DNA from: Muscardinus avellanarius
Lineage: Eukaryota > Chordata > Mammalia > Rodentia > Gliridae
DNA: 64,000 nucleotides
Assembly: GCA_963383645.1 (NCBI GenBank)
Contig: OY726572.1
Coordinates: 73,557,002 to 73,621,001, forward strand
Direction: 5' to 3'
The first letter of the stretch is position 1. Each line of letters opens with the position of its first letter. This document shows, piece after piece, positions 24,751 to 36,489 of the stretch. Position numbers and translations under genes: made by a program. Below the pieces are notes generated by a model, which did no database searches, had not been told where the DNA came from, and saw only the letters and a program-made list of their open reading frames with translations.

Positions 24751-24751
24751 A
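24689..24751. repeat. (TA)n microsatellite
   Basis: About 31 TA units with one C interruption. Confidence 0.96.
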
Positions 24752-25129
24752 TTTAGCTTTGGAATATTTATTGGTGATACTAAGAATATTGCTTCATCAT
24801 GAAATGCAGGATGGGGACAAATTATTCTTCTTGTTCTGTGGGTGAGGGAAGGTTCACACAAAGAAAATTCTTAGCAGGTACTCAGTGTCCAAGTAGCCTA
24901 ATGAGGAAAGACATTCTTGGCTTTCACTTGTTTGAGCTCTGGTTGGACTCCCAAGCTCAAGAAGACTGAATCTGGAATAGGAAGAAAGCAACTGTCAGTC
25001 AAAAAGCTCCATTCAATGGACACCCAACTTACTCTGTAAGACGGTATTATTTTGTTCACTTTTGGAGCATTGTCTGTTGTGGTGTAATTCTGGACAGCAC
25101 TAAGCCCTGGATATCCAGAGGAGGAAACG
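24752..25129. other. Intergenic, no gene seen
   Basis: Unique-looking sequence of moderate GC; nothing recognised. Confidence 0.45.
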
Positions 25130-25245
25130 AGAATAAACCTTTATTGAGAGCTTACTCTAGAATGGTTGATTTAGGCATAGTATATCACTTCTCTCAGTAA
25201 TGCTGGGAGAGTGATATCATCATCCTGTGACCTGAAGGAAATTAT
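25130..25245 (-). mobile_element. MIR-like fragment
   Basis: 'aacctttattgagagcttactc' followed by a worn block ending 'tgatatcatcatcctgtgacctgaagg', consistent with antisense MIR. Confidence 0.5.
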
Positions 25246-26639
25246 AATGTCTTAAACACAAAAGCATAGCTAAATTTCCATTATGCACTTTTGATTAAAG
25301 TGTGTTTCAGCAACATGACTCTCATTTATCTAATGGCCTTAGGGGTTCTCCTAGTTCAACACAGTTATATGATATTTCAATTGAACTGTAGGGTTAGCAA
25401 CATTGGAGAGACTGCATCTCATTTCCCCATCCAGTGTCACATACCTTACTAATAAAACTCTTGAACTTTGTGTAAAGTAATACATGCCCAGCTCCCCTTG
25501 CAGCTAGATGTGGTTATAGACAAAGTTATTTATGATAAAACGTGAGTGATGTGTGCAAGTTACAGGTTCTACACTTAGAGGAAAGAGGCGAGGTCCATTT
25601 CTCCTCACCTCTCCCCATATGATAGATTGATTTATAATAAGAGGACATAGAACATGAAACAAACACTGACTACTGTGAATGTCAGAGCAATAGGAGGAGA
25701 GAAAGCAGGAACAACCTTATCAATTATGAACTATATATACTGCGGTTTTTACTTGAGACAGGAAGCCCTTAATCAGTGCTTTACTGTATTGGTTTTTGTC
25801 TTAGAAACTGACCTGGTATTCTAATTACTTTAAATAGCTACATAAAAATGATAAGATAATGAAAATACAACTTTTATAGGAAATGAAATAATGCAAACAT
25901 AACTTTTCCTTTCATCTGCCAGAACTCATCCTGTGTTTTGCAGAGCTAGATTGGTGAGTTATATGGAGCCATGATGAGGACCCTTGCGTCTGAATTCTTT
26001 ATTTTCTATTCCCCTTCTTTTATAATGCTGCTTTTGATATACTGTCTTGAAAGAATGAGATGGAGAGTACTATCTAATGCTTGTAGTTGAATGTAAAGGT
26101 CAAGGAGACAAACTGAGAATTCTGCTTCCTTCAAGTCTATTTGTTTCATTACTGCAACAGAGCTGGTAAAATAACCACTAGTTGAATCTGTGGGACTAGT
26201 GAATTTACTGTGACCCAGATATGGGCAGGAATTCCATTTTTTAAATCTAACTGATAAATATTTCTAATCTGAGGTCAAAGAAGGGCCACCGTCATATTTC
26301 AGGTCCCTAGATATTAATGTTGCCTTCAGCTCTGTTTCTTATAATTCTTAAAATGTCTAGGTTTCTACTTCCTATACTGTTTTTAACCTTTATAATTGCC
26401 TTAGCTTCACCTGATTCCATTGGGAGTTTGGGTGTTGAAATAGTTCCTCAGAGTTATTGTTTTGGAGGTAAAGGTACCAAATCTTTGAACCCCGATATTT
26501 CCGGTGACTGAATGGTCTTGCACAGGGCAGATCGATTCAATCAAGGGCAGTTTCCATAGAGCAACACGGCGGTGAGCGACTAGTCCCCTTTATTCCCAGT
26601 ATCCATGGAAATGATTATCACTGTGAGAAAGGCAGGGGG
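25246..26639. other. Intergenic with a possible old repeat
   Basis: The part 25480-25790 ('ccccttgcagctagatgtgg' onwards) looks like a widely scattered ancient mammalian repeat that I cannot name. The part 26270-26510 also has a repeat-like feel. No exon evidence. Confidence 0.35.
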
Positions 26640-26800
26640 CTATCACTATTTGAATGCTCACTATGTTCTTGAGTCCCTGCTTAGTTCCTTTATTCCTTGC
26701 AACAGGACCAAACTGAGACATAGACTGGGAAACTAATTTCACAGCAGATTCCCAGCTGATAGGTTGGAGCATGGCAATTGGAACTCAGTTCTGCTGCCAA
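26640..26800 (-). mobile_element. MIR SINE fragment
   Basis: Antisense MIR order: 'aaactgagacatagactggg', then 'tttcacagcagattcccagctgatagg', then 'ttggaactcag'. Confidence 0.65.
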
Positions 26801-26904
26801 GAACTGCTATGCCCTTCTCACTATTTTTAGAGACCTTTATATATTTGCCACAAGTTAACTGCCTAACATGAGAAGTAGAGAATCTCGTCAATAAGGAATA
26901 TTTA

Positions 26905-27081
26905 GCCGGGCGTGGTGGTACACGCTTGTAATCCCCGCACTTGGGAGGCGGAGACAGGAGGATCGTGCAGGTTCGAAGCCAGCCGCGCTGGCTTAAGAGA
27001 CGCTGTTTCCAAATAAAAATATGAGGAGTGTAGCCTGGAGGTAGAAGGGCTTCCAGGAACCCCAGTACCACGAAAAAAAAA
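26905..27081 (+). mobile_element. B1-dID SINE, short subfamily
   Basis: 'gccgggcgtggtggtacacg', 'cgcgctggcttaagagacgctg', 'tttccaaataaaaat', 'cttccaggaaccccagtacc'. Target-site duplication ATAAGGAATATTTA / ATAAGGAACATTTA at 26891-26904 and 27082-27095, one mismatch. Confidence 0.95.
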
Positions 27082-27095
27082 ATAAGGAACATTTA

Positions 27096-28028
27096 AATGA
27101 ATAAGAAATATTCTTACTTTAGGAGATGCTAAGAATTTGCAGTTTGCCCTTAGAGTGTGTCTATGTTGATATTTTAAATGATTTATAAATAGATGTCTAC
27201 AAATAGTTTGTGAATATTGAGTGATTATACTTCATCTACTGTCTCACTTGTGTATCATGACCCCCTCTTTTTTGTTACCTACACAGCTTAAAGGACAGTG
27301 TTACTTACATCCCAGTTTGCATACAAAAATCTGACTCAAAAAGGACTGTGCCCTAAGGCAAGAGGTGCTGAACAACTAAAAATGTTCTAATCCCTATGTG
27401 AGTAAGTTGCAAACTTTTTGCACTTCCTAAACTAATATTTTACTCATTTAACTATTCCTTATTGACTGTTCTCTATTGTTCTCTATTCCTATTATGAGTC
27501 AAGTGATGTGACCTGTACAGTGTAAAACTCTGACTACATTTAGCAAAGGTAGATGGAGAAATGCATATTACTCACAAGTTTAATCTGATTTATAAGACCA
27601 TTACTGTTTGATAGTACATAAGAACTTTTTGGGGGGTTATAAACTCACCTCTATTTATTTGAGTGACTCAGAATGACTCAGAAGATTTGTTGGGAACAGT
27701 GTTAGTAACCTTGTGTAAACCAACTTCACAGCATCATTTGAAGAAAATCACTCAAGGTTATTGCTTAGGAGAAAATATATGTATGGACGTATTGAATATT
27801 AGGACAGAATATATGCTATATGATATTACAGTTTTGGACACTGTACTGCAGATAACACTCAGATTACCCCAAGGATAATTCTAGGTAAACAAGTAGAACA
27901 GATACTTGTAATTATTAATGTAGATTGTCATTCCTATTGCCTGCCCATGGGATATCTCAAAAAGCCCAGTGATTTTCAAAGGTTTCTATAAGAGCAACCA
28001 TATAAAGAAATAAAAATCATTTGGAAAT

Positions 28029-28030
<2 letters not shown>
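27096..28030. other. Intergenic, no gene seen
   Basis: Unique-looking sequence. A 71-residue frame at 27663-27878 has no motif that I recognise. Confidence 0.45.

Positions 28031-28069
<39 letters not shown>
28031..28069. repeat. (GT)n microsatellite
   Basis: Pure GT run at the tail side of the minus-strand SINE that follows. Confidence 0.96.
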
Positions 28070-28071
<2 letters not shown>

Positions 28072-28257
28072 GATGGCGCTTGAACCCAGAGGCATTCTAC
28101 CTCCAAGCCACAAACCCAGCCCTATTTTTATTCTTTATTTTGAAACAGAGTCTCATTAAGTTGCAGCGGGCTTCAGTAAATTGCTGCGAACCTGCGATCC
28201 TCCTTTCTCTGCCTCCAGAGTACTGGGATTACAAGCATGCGACATCACGTCTGGCTG
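28070..28257 (-). mobile_element. B1-dID SINE
   Basis: 'cttgaacccagaggcattc' (ID complement), then 'gaaacagagtctcattaagttg' and 'tactgggattacaagcatg' (B1 complement). Confidence 0.92.
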
Positions 28258-28521
28258 AGGAAAGGAAGCACTTCATACTTAACATCAAATTGTGTTGGAT
28301 GTTGCATTGAAGTTACTTCTCAAAACAGTTCCATGAAAGCTGACGTATTATTGAAGTAAGGATTATTGTCCTTATTTTATAAGTACAGTTTTCTTATTCC
28401 TCTTGTTTTTGTAAATTGCTTGTGAATTTACCCTGCCCTGTAGAAAAGGGGCATGATACAGAAAATATTGGTATTAAATCTATTAATATTTGGCACCAGG
28501 GTATTTTAAAGGACATTTAGA

Positions 28522-28763
28522 GCCGGGCGTAGTGGCGCACGCTTGTAATCCCCGCGCTTGGGAGGCAGAGACAGGAGGATAGCTCAGGTTCGAAGCCAGC
28601 CGCGCGTGCTGGTTTAGGAGACCCTGTTTCCAAATAAAAATATAAACAGGTCTGGGAGTGTAGCCCGGAGGTAGAGTGCTTCCAGGAACCCCAGTAGCCC
28701 GGAGGTAGAGTGCTTCCAGGAACCCCAGTACCACCAATAAATAAATAAATAAATAAATAAATA
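28522..28763 (+). mobile_element. B1-dID SINE, short type, ID duplicated
   Basis: Near-consensus short-subfamily copy. A 34-bp stretch of the ID half (starting tagcccggaggtagagtgct) is present twice in exact tandem at 28661-28694 and 28695-28728. It ends in (AAAT)n and is flanked by ACATTTAGA on both sides. Confidence 0.95.
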
Positions 28764-28779
28764 ACATTTAGAAACATTT

Positions 28780-29342
28780 AGCTGGATTTTCTGATTTCTG
28801 ATACAAAATCTCAAGAGCCCCATAGAGGCTGAAGCCTGTCACTCTGCTGGCTAGCACTTTAGTAGGAGTTAAGACATTCTTGGTTATGTAGAACTTTTTG
28901 CTTTAGGGCACATTTTTTGTAATCAGATTTTTGCATGCAAATTGTAAGCAACATCATGTTTTAGATTGTGTAGGTGACCCAAAAACAAGCAAAACAAAAA
29001 CAAAAATATCAAAAAGCCCTGACTTTTTCTATCTTTATCTTTTATGGTAAATATTATTTTGCCTTTTCAAACGCAGTGTGGAAACTATTATATAATGATG
29101 TGCATTGGAGTATAGTTCAGCTCAGAAAATGTCCTGACTAGGCGTCCACTAGTACCCATTTCTGGAATGCAGACCTTTGAATGTGGAGGAATTGAGTATG
29201 GGAAGAAAGAGTGGTTTTGAAACTGACTTCACAGGAAGCAGAGAAGTGGTGTATTTCAAAAGCTCCCATTCAGGTGTTTCAACGGAAGGGGTTTGCTAAA
29301 AAGTTAGAAGAAGGAATCAGCTATCTTATTTAAGTAATTTCA
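28780..29342. other. Intergenic, no gene seen
   Basis: Unique-looking; nothing recognised. Confidence 0.5.
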
Positions 29343-29545
29343 AGCTGGGGATGGTGCTGTAATCCCAATATTTGGGAGGCTGAGACAGGAGAATCATAGG
29401 TTCTCAGCCAACCTCAGCTACTTAGTGAGACACTCTGCAACTTAGTGAGAACCTGTTTCAAAACAAACAAACAAACAAAAATAGAGCGGGAGGCTGCAGC
29501 TTAGAGGTAGAATGCCTCTGGGTTCCATCCTCAGTACCACAAAAG
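29343..29545 (+). mobile_element. B1-dID SINE
   Basis: B1 half starts 'agctggggatggtgctgtaat' (a few bases lost), the middle is 'cagctacttagtgagac', and a CAAA repeat precedes the ID half. Confidence 0.92.
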
Positions 29546-30128
29546 ATTTTTTTTATATGTTATCATTGAATCTGCTTTATTTTATTTGAGCTGGATCTGA
29601 GAATGTAATTTTATTCTCAAATGCTATTAAACACATTTCATGCAAGAAACAGATTTGTATCAAAACATATTTTATATTGTGGACCAAATCCTGATGGAGT
29701 GTTGAGCTCCTAATTGTATATGTGCTGCTGCTGCTGCTTGGCAACAGTATTTCACGCTAGGTTGTGCCAAGGTCAGCTGATATAAGAATCACTCAGGAGG
29801 TAGCAGGGATGCTCCCACTTGGATTACAACTTCTATTATCCACTGACCTTGACTAAAGACAGAGCTCACATGGCTTCTTAGTCAGAGGATGAACTCATTA
29901 AGTAAACAAATATGAAAAAGGTAAATCTACTACCGTTGGCTTTTGGAAAATTTCTTTTTTCACTAAAATTTTAAGAAATTTCCTGGCCCGGCATCTTCCT
30001 GGTTCTATAAATGGGTCTATTACAAGTTTTTAGAAGGTCCCTCCTGTGAATTATTGTCAAAATGTTTTAACCTCTGCTTCCCAAAAGAATGGTACTAGGG
30101 TTTTTGCTTGCATTTTAATTTATTATTC

Positions 30129-30163
<35 letters not shown>

Positions 30164-30854
30164 TTCATATATATATAATTTATTATTCCTTTATATATTC
30201 CTTCACATACAAATAAAAAGAGTATTATTCACACACTTCTTTTGATAAATATAATTGGAAGATTCTGCTGACTCAGCACTAATAGAACTGGTTGTAGAAT
30301 TTGCTTTTCTCCTAATCATGATGTGTTTATATTGAGTAGGGCCTGTTCTCTCATATAATCTGCCCTGTCACCACTGATGGGTGCTCAGTACCTGGGCAAT
30401 TTTAGGAATAAACCCTTGTCTTAGGATCAGAGGATTTCTCTCAGGTAAATATGTCTGATTGAGTGCATACTTATAGTTATGACCTTGCCCTCTCCAGCAG
30501 AATGTACCACTATGTCTTCGGACAAAGACTAGTGATTCTGTCCTTGTTATATCTGGCTTTGGAAAAGAAGAAAGCGTAGTGGCCTTTTTAGTCTAGTGCA
30601 TCATCAGATATTCAATGATGATCATGAGAATGGTGGTGGTGGTTTCTAGTTGTCTTTTGAATTACAACAGTACCCTCCTCCATATGTTCCTAGACTTTGC
30701 ACACACTGAAGACTTAAAAGACATGAGATGAATATATATTCAGAAGGTTACAGAGCTCAAGATCAATTCTCTGAAAAGCAGGCGCCACTGATATCTGTCA
30801 ATGTAAAGGAAGTCAAGTGTTTAGCACCTCTTGTTTTCTGATATGTAAAACAGT
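29546..30854. other. Intergenic, no gene seen
   Basis: Includes a CTG run of about five units at 29726-29740 and an AT-rich tandem at 30118-30190 in which 'aatttattattcatatata' recurs. Otherwise unassigned. Confidence 0.45.
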
Positions 30855-30965
30855 GCAGTGATGTGGGATATAGAGCCAGGCTAACCTAGGTTTAATTATT
30901 GTCCCCTAATAGAATGCAGTTATGTAATATGAAGACTGGGGATACTAATATATCTGATAGATTGA
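30855..30965 (+). mobile_element. MIR SINE fragment
   Basis: 'agagccaggctaacctaggtttaa' and 'gaagactggggatactaatat' fit the MIR core. Confidence 0.6.
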
Positions 30966-31149
30966 GTTAGCGTTAAATGGTTCAGCAGTGTTCATGGATG
31001 TTCATTTTAATTGGAGGCATTAAAAAGTTTTTCTTTTTGGCTTATCTACTTTCTTCACATACAAAAAAATTCAGAAGAAATTTTGGCTTCCCTGAATGTA
31101 CATATGTTTCTATCTCCTGGGTAAATATACCCTACATAGATGCTTTTTT

Positions 31150-31440
31150 CTCTTCTTAAGAGAAGGAAATTCCACAGCTTCAAGGTAGAGTATTCTAGAA
31201 TCCAATAAAACTCATAATCAAAAAACTCTTTCTCATCTCCAACCTACATCTCTGTTTCTGGAATTAAAGCACATTCCTTTTTGTACTATCCTTTGTAGAA
31301 GTGGACAATAAGTTGTTTTGTCTTTTATCCTTATCGTAACCCTTGATATATAAATTTTAATAATTGCTAATTCACCTTGAATTTGTCTTCACTTCACAAC
31401 CGCTTTGTCATTATGGAGAGCTCAGGGATCCAAATGTCCT
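31150..31440 (+). mobile_element. Ancient mammalian repeat, unnamed
   Basis: 'aaattccacagcttcaagg', 'ccaacctacatctctgtttctgg', 'tactatcctttgtagaagtgg' and 'tatccttatcgtaacccttg' follow the order of a common ancient interspersed repeat. I recognise the pattern but not the family name with certainty. Confidence 0.4.
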
Positions 31441-32640
31441 TCTTAATTTTGATATATACATTAATTTTCTGACTGAGTGTTGTCCTTGGTAACCACCAAT
31501 CAATGAGAAACTCTTTGTTTTATAAACTGGAAACAGAATGCGATGGTTGAGCTCTGAATGTTGGAATTTAAACTAGTATCCATGAGAGACATCTTAGAAC
31601 TAGTAGTAATACCTATTTCAATATTAAGTATTCACTTTTTATATTTCCTATATTAAAAATGACCTATAGTTATAATTTCCATATTTAGTTGTATACTCAT
31701 TATCTTCCCAATTGTTGTATTTGTGTCTGTTACCTAAGATGTAAACCACTTCCTCTATGTTTATGGAGGCCTAATGGAACCTATTAAACCCTGGAAAGTG
31801 ATAGCCTTCAGTTCTGACTACTCTCTTTTTAGTTTTGTAATGATGGCTGTTCTCATGGTGGCATAATCTGTGTCAACTAATGTAACTGTAAGATCTATAA
31901 TATAATGCATTTCTCTTCACCCTGGATTTGTAAGTACAGATGAATTAGCTCTTCTGCAACTATGACTACATAGGGTTGGCTTCCTAAAATGGTACCGGCA
32001 CCTACTATTTTGTCAGTATATTACTGTGATACTGAACCTTTTAAAGTACAATCTTGCACTCAAGTAGAATTATCTATTTAGCTCTGCATAGTTTTCTAAT
32101 GAAGGGTGGGCTTGATATTGTTTCGTGTTTGAATAAGATACTCACTTTATAGCATTGCACAGACTCTCCAGAGTATTGACACACACAGACACACAGACAC
32201 ACACACACACACACACATACAGACACACACACACACACACACACACATGTATATACATTCTTAAACATTTCCTTAGAGATACTTTCACATTTCAGATCAA
32301 AATATGGTTATTAGCATATTCTAGTCATATGTAGACTTTTTTCTTAAGAAATTTAGGTAATATTCTCAGCATGTTGATTTTCCTAGGTTGGTAAAAGCTT
32401 AATTCATAACTAAACATGTACACAATTGCTATTAACTCACTAGTGAACATAGTACAAATATGCTGACTGATTCAGCCATTTAGTGATGTGAAAATGATAG
32501 TCTCAGTATTAATTCTAATTCATTCAGCTGTCATTTTATATTGAAAATTTCACTTTAGTGAACAACTGGTTGATAGAATTCAGGTTTTACAAAATTATTA
32601 GTTATCAGTCTGTGTTCATTGATTAAATTGGTTATTATAT
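31441..32640. other. Intergenic with (CA)n
   Basis: A (CA)n run with GA/TA interruptions lies at 32178-32248. The rest is unique-looking AT-rich sequence. Confidence 0.5.
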
Positions 32641-33261
32641 ACAGTTAGTGGTGGGAGGACTCAATCAGATCTCTTAGGAATCCTTCCTTAAAGGAACTTA
32701 CAGTATAACAGGGAAGATAGAAAGTGGAAAAGATTTATTTTATGGGGTAGAAGACATTCAGTTCCACATAGAGCTATAGAAGCTCAGAGTAACAGGAAGA
32801 ACTAATTTCCCATTTGGGGAATTAGGAAGGGATTAGTTCGAACATGAAAGATGACAAGGATTTCAAGCACAAGGAAACGAGATAGTATGGGAAAAGATAT
32901 TCTACCCAGAGAGAAAACTGGCAGTGAAAACTTAAATGCAGAAAGACTCAGAGGTTTTGTGAAAACTGTGGGAACTATTTATCTTTTTAGAGCTTGAGTA
33001 ATGGTGGTAAATAAGAATAAAGTTGGCCACTGGAAGCTTTGACTGTCAAACTAAGCAGAAAATTAATTCCAATTGAAGATGCTTTGCTTAGCATGGTAAA
33101 GTTATTAAAATAGAGGTTTACATGTGTTCACTTTCACATTCTTTCTGTCTGTCTGCCCACATATCACTTTCCCTCTCTTACTATTCTTATTGTTAGCTAC
33201 TCAAAGCTTTTATCCTTACATTCCATATACTCAGCCCCTATTATTATTATTTTCTTTATTT

Positions 33262-33463
33262 TTTGCAGGTCTGGGGATGGAACCCAGGGGCATTCTACCT
33301 CCGAGCTACACCCCCAGCCTTATTCTTTATTCTTTACTTTGAAACAGGGTATCACTGAGTTTGGAGGGCCTCACTAAGTAGCTAAAGCTGTCCGCAAACC
33401 GCAATCCTCTGGTCTCAGCCTCCTGAATGCTGGGATTACAAGCGTGAGCCACCACACTTGGCT
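33262..33463 (-). mobile_element. B1-dID SINE
   Basis: Near-consensus minus copy ('ctggggatggaacccagggg', 'gctacacccccagcc'). Flanks 'agcccctattattatt' and 'agcctctattattata' are an imperfect target-site duplication. Confidence 0.95.
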
Positions 33464-33503
33464 AGCCTCTATTATTATAGGTGCTTAAAAAGAATATGGT
33501 GAA

Positions 33504-33719
33504 AGCCAGACATGGTGGCACACACTTGTAATCCCAGTACTTGGGAGGCTGAGATAGGAGAATTGCAGGTTTCTGCCAGCCACAGCTACTTAGTGAAACC
33601 CTCAGCAACTTAGAGAGACCCTGTTTCAAAATAAAGAGTGAAAATAGGGCTGGGGGTGTAGCTCAGAGATAGAATGCCCCTGGGTTCAATCCTCAGCATC
33701 ACAGAAAATTAAAAAAAAT
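33504..33719 (+). mobile_element. B1-dID SINE
   Basis: 'agccagacatggtggcacac' to 'tgggttcaatcctcagcatc'; lies 40 bp from the opposite-strand copy to its left, forming an inverted pair. Confidence 0.95.
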
Positions 33720-33897
33720 AATATGATGAAGAAATGATGAATTATGAAGACTGAAATTTACCCCATAGATAGTAGAGAGGTAGAGTGTGTTTGAAAGTAG
33801 CATTTTGGAAACTGAACTTTGCAAAGAATATAGCTGGTAGTACTTGGTAAGAAGGACCTAAAGTAACTAATATTGCAATTAGACTATCATAGTCTGG

Positions 33898-34041
33898 TTT
33901 TCAAGTCTGGCAGCGTGTAAGTATCATCTGGAAACTTCGATAGGGCTGATTCCTAGGCCTTACTCTTTGAAGACGATTTGGTAGGCATGAGTTGGTTTCG
34001 GTGATCTGGATTTGACATTATGTCAGGATTGAGAACCACTG
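33898..34041 (+). mobile_element. MER5A-like hAT remnant
   Basis: 'gtgtaagtatcatctggaaac' through 'gatctggatttgacat' to 'caggattgagaaccactga' matches the MER5A (hAT-Charlie, non-autonomous) order and end. Confidence 0.75.
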
Positions 34042-34444
34042 ATAAAAGTGAGATACAAGGAGGGCCTGGTGTCATTTCCCTGAGGAAACCTAGGACAGGG
34101 GCTATGCTCAGAAAGGATTGCAGAGACATTGTGAAGTAAATCCAGAAAGTGGGCATTTTCTCATAGTTGGAAAGAATCAAAGCTGAAACCTGGCCATCTA
34201 ACCTGAGATTTGGGAGAACGAGGAAGTCATCCATGAAGCAGTGGTGTGTCCTGTTTGCTGACAAACAGGATGCATTACAGTTTTATTAGAGAGTGGGGAG
34301 TCTAGAAAGGCATCCAGTAGCTCTATCGAATAGAAGTTCCCGAGGACTTTGGAAAAGAGGACAGAACTGGAGCTAGAGGGTTAAAAGTTGATTATTATAA
34401 AGGAGAGTGTAACACTAGTGACTATGATCATGAGAAAAGAAATA

Positions 34445-34595
34445 ATTCTAATTATAACAAATACAACCACCTATGTGCCAGACCACTGCTGATAAATGTA
34501 CGCATATCTTAAATCACTTTTACAGAAACCTTAGGAAATGTTTAATTTACAGGAAAAAAAATTGAGACTCTGAGAAGTTAGTTTGCCTATTTTTA
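34445..34595 (-). mobile_element. MIR SINE fragment
   Basis: Antisense MIR: 'acctatgtgccagaccactg', 'tttacaggaaaaaaaattgagactctgagaag'. Confidence 0.6.
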
Positions 34596-35095
34596 GAAAC
34601 TCTTATGTGTGTGGTATGTGCCTCTGATGACTCTAGAGTCTCACTCACTCTTCCAAGAAAACTCTGTGCCTTAAGGAGAAAAATAGTGGAGGAAGATCAA
34701 CTACATAATAATTATTATTATTTTAGTCTCGTAAAAATGACAACTTTTTTGAAAGAGAAGATGTCAACTTGGAGGGTTGGTTTGTTAACAGTATCAAATG
34801 CTTCAGAGAGAAGTAAATTGGTATTGAAACTTGGGAAAATCTACTGACTTTGATAATTAAAGGATCATTAGCATCCTTTGAAGGTAGAAGTCAATGAAAT
34901 GGAGATGGAGATGATAGATTGCAAGATATTCGAATTTTGCCTTCAGAGACCAGGAGAGATGGGGTGTAGCAGCTCTCTCAGCATCTTGGTGGATGGCGTG
35001 TTCTGGGAAGGTTCCTGGTGAAAATGTCTACACATGTAAAATATAGAAATAGCCTTAACTGAGTCTGATTATTAAATAACTATAATGGTGACATT

Positions 35096-35185
35096 GAAGC
35101 CTGGGGTGTCAGCAGCAGAATGCTTAACTAGCATGCAAGAAATCCTGGGTTTGGTACTAAACATGGCCAAAAGAAAAAAAAAATC
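35096..35185 (+). mobile_element. Stand-alone ID SINE
   Basis: tRNA-derived ID element alone, without a B1 half: 'ctggggtgtcagcagcagaatgc', 'gcatgcaagaaatcctgggtttgg', then an A-rich tail. It keeps the 'gcatgcaag' stretch that the dimeric SINE copies lack. Confidence 0.75.
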
Positions 35186-35380
35186 ATGAAGTTGCCTTTT
35201 CTTTAGGGTGCTGGCTCCTAAAAGGAGGAAAATCAATCTGAGAATGTAGTAAATGCAGATATCGAATCAATAGTGATGTGACTGCTGATTTTATCCTCTT
35301 GCTGTTAGGAAGAAGGATAGGTATTAGACAGATGGATGCCTTTTTCCTGGGAAAAGCAAATACCTTGAACTTCTCAGTTC

Positions 35381-35924
35381 CAGAGAATTGAGTGAGAATA
35401 TGATAAAAAAATAATATTCAGTACAACACAATTTAAAGGGCCACAAACAGGCTGAGTTTTGATTACTGTGTATCCTGGAAGTACCTTACCTCAAAGGACA
35501 TGCTTATGATGAGATATTTACTCAACCTCAGGACTTTTCACTCATACCCAATCATGAAAAAGCATCCCATATTTCACCTGGTATTACGACTTCTGCTAGT
35601 TCTGTTCCAAATTTTATTATTTGGATAATCCTTTTTACTGATTTCATTTTATGATTTGTTTTTATTCATTTTGTTTTTTATAACACAACATAAACTCTGT
35701 CCTTTTAGAGTATGCAATGCATGCTTTTAAGAATATTTGAAAATTTATGGGCCCATAAACACTGACTAATTCCTGAATATTTTACTCACCCACAAAAGAA
35801 ACCCCATACCTATTAATGGTCATCTTTCATTTTTCTCTTTCTCCAACCCCATTACTTTCACAGTGATTCTTCATATTTGCCTACGTAGGATGCTTTTTTT
35901 CTTTTCTTTTTTAAAACTTGTTTC
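35381..35924. other. Intergenic, no gene seen
   Basis: Unique-looking; T-rich toward 35.9 kb where L1 begins. Confidence 0.45.
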
Positions 35925-36445
35925 TATTGTATTTGGTTAATTGGGATTTTTAAATTGGCACATTATGAATGCACATAGTAATGGTATTCATTCATATGTG
36001 TACATGTTCATACATAACTTGGTCAATTTCATTTCCTAGAACCTTCCCTTTCCCTCTGCTTCTCTCTCTCCTTTATCCCTTTTCTCTACAGCTCTCCCTT
36101 CTATTTTCATGAGATACTTTCCCTCCCTCTTCATTTTTTCCCCTTCTACTTTCTACATATAAGAGAGGACTTATGACCCTTGGCTTTCTGAGTCTGGCTT
36201 ATTTCACTTAAAATAATACTCATGAATTCCATTCATATTCTTGCAAAAGACATAATTTATCCATAATCTGGATATTAGAACCTTATCATATATATGATTT
36301 TTAGATATTTTCTTCCATTTAGTGGATTTTTCCCTTTTCTTGATAGTGTCCTTTGAAGCATGAATGTTTTTAGTTTTTATGTGACCCTTTTTTCTTTCTA
36401 CCTTTGGTTTCTTTCCCTTGTGTCATTTTAAAGAAAATATTGTTT
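35925..36445 (-). mobile_element. Older L1 fragment
   Basis: Antisense L1 3' UTR and ORF2 3' end: 'ttaaattggcacattatgaatg', C/T-rich 3' UTR, 'ctgagtctggcttatttcac', then 'ttgatagtgtcctttgaagcatg'. More diverged than the L1 that follows, and internally rearranged. Confidence 0.7.
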
Positions 36446-36489
36446 GATCCCAAATCACATATACTTATATCTGTTTCATTTTATAGTTT

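Larger units (their letters stand above)
32640..35380 (-). mobile_element. Long, diverged L2 LINE
   Basis: Antisense L2 sequence in collinear blocks: 'aaagatgacaaggatttcaag' and 'gagcttgagtaatggtgg' (32.8-33.0 kb), then 'acagtatcaaatgcttcagagag' (34.79 kb) and 'gattttatcctcttgctg' (35.29 kb). Younger elements sit inside: SINEs at 33262-33719, MER5A at 33898, MIR at 34445 and ID at 35096. It could be two neighbouring L2 copies. Confidence 0.55.

Noticed and set aside
28483..28823. Three overlapping minus-strand frames (69-94 residues)
   Set aside because: All lie within one short-subfamily SINE and its (AAAT)n tail.
35096..35185. tRNA-like sequence
   Set aside because: ID SINE (tRNA-derived) with an A-rich tail; anticodon-arm pairing is not preserved, and it is not a tRNA gene. 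The same applies to the ID halves of all B1-dID copies.
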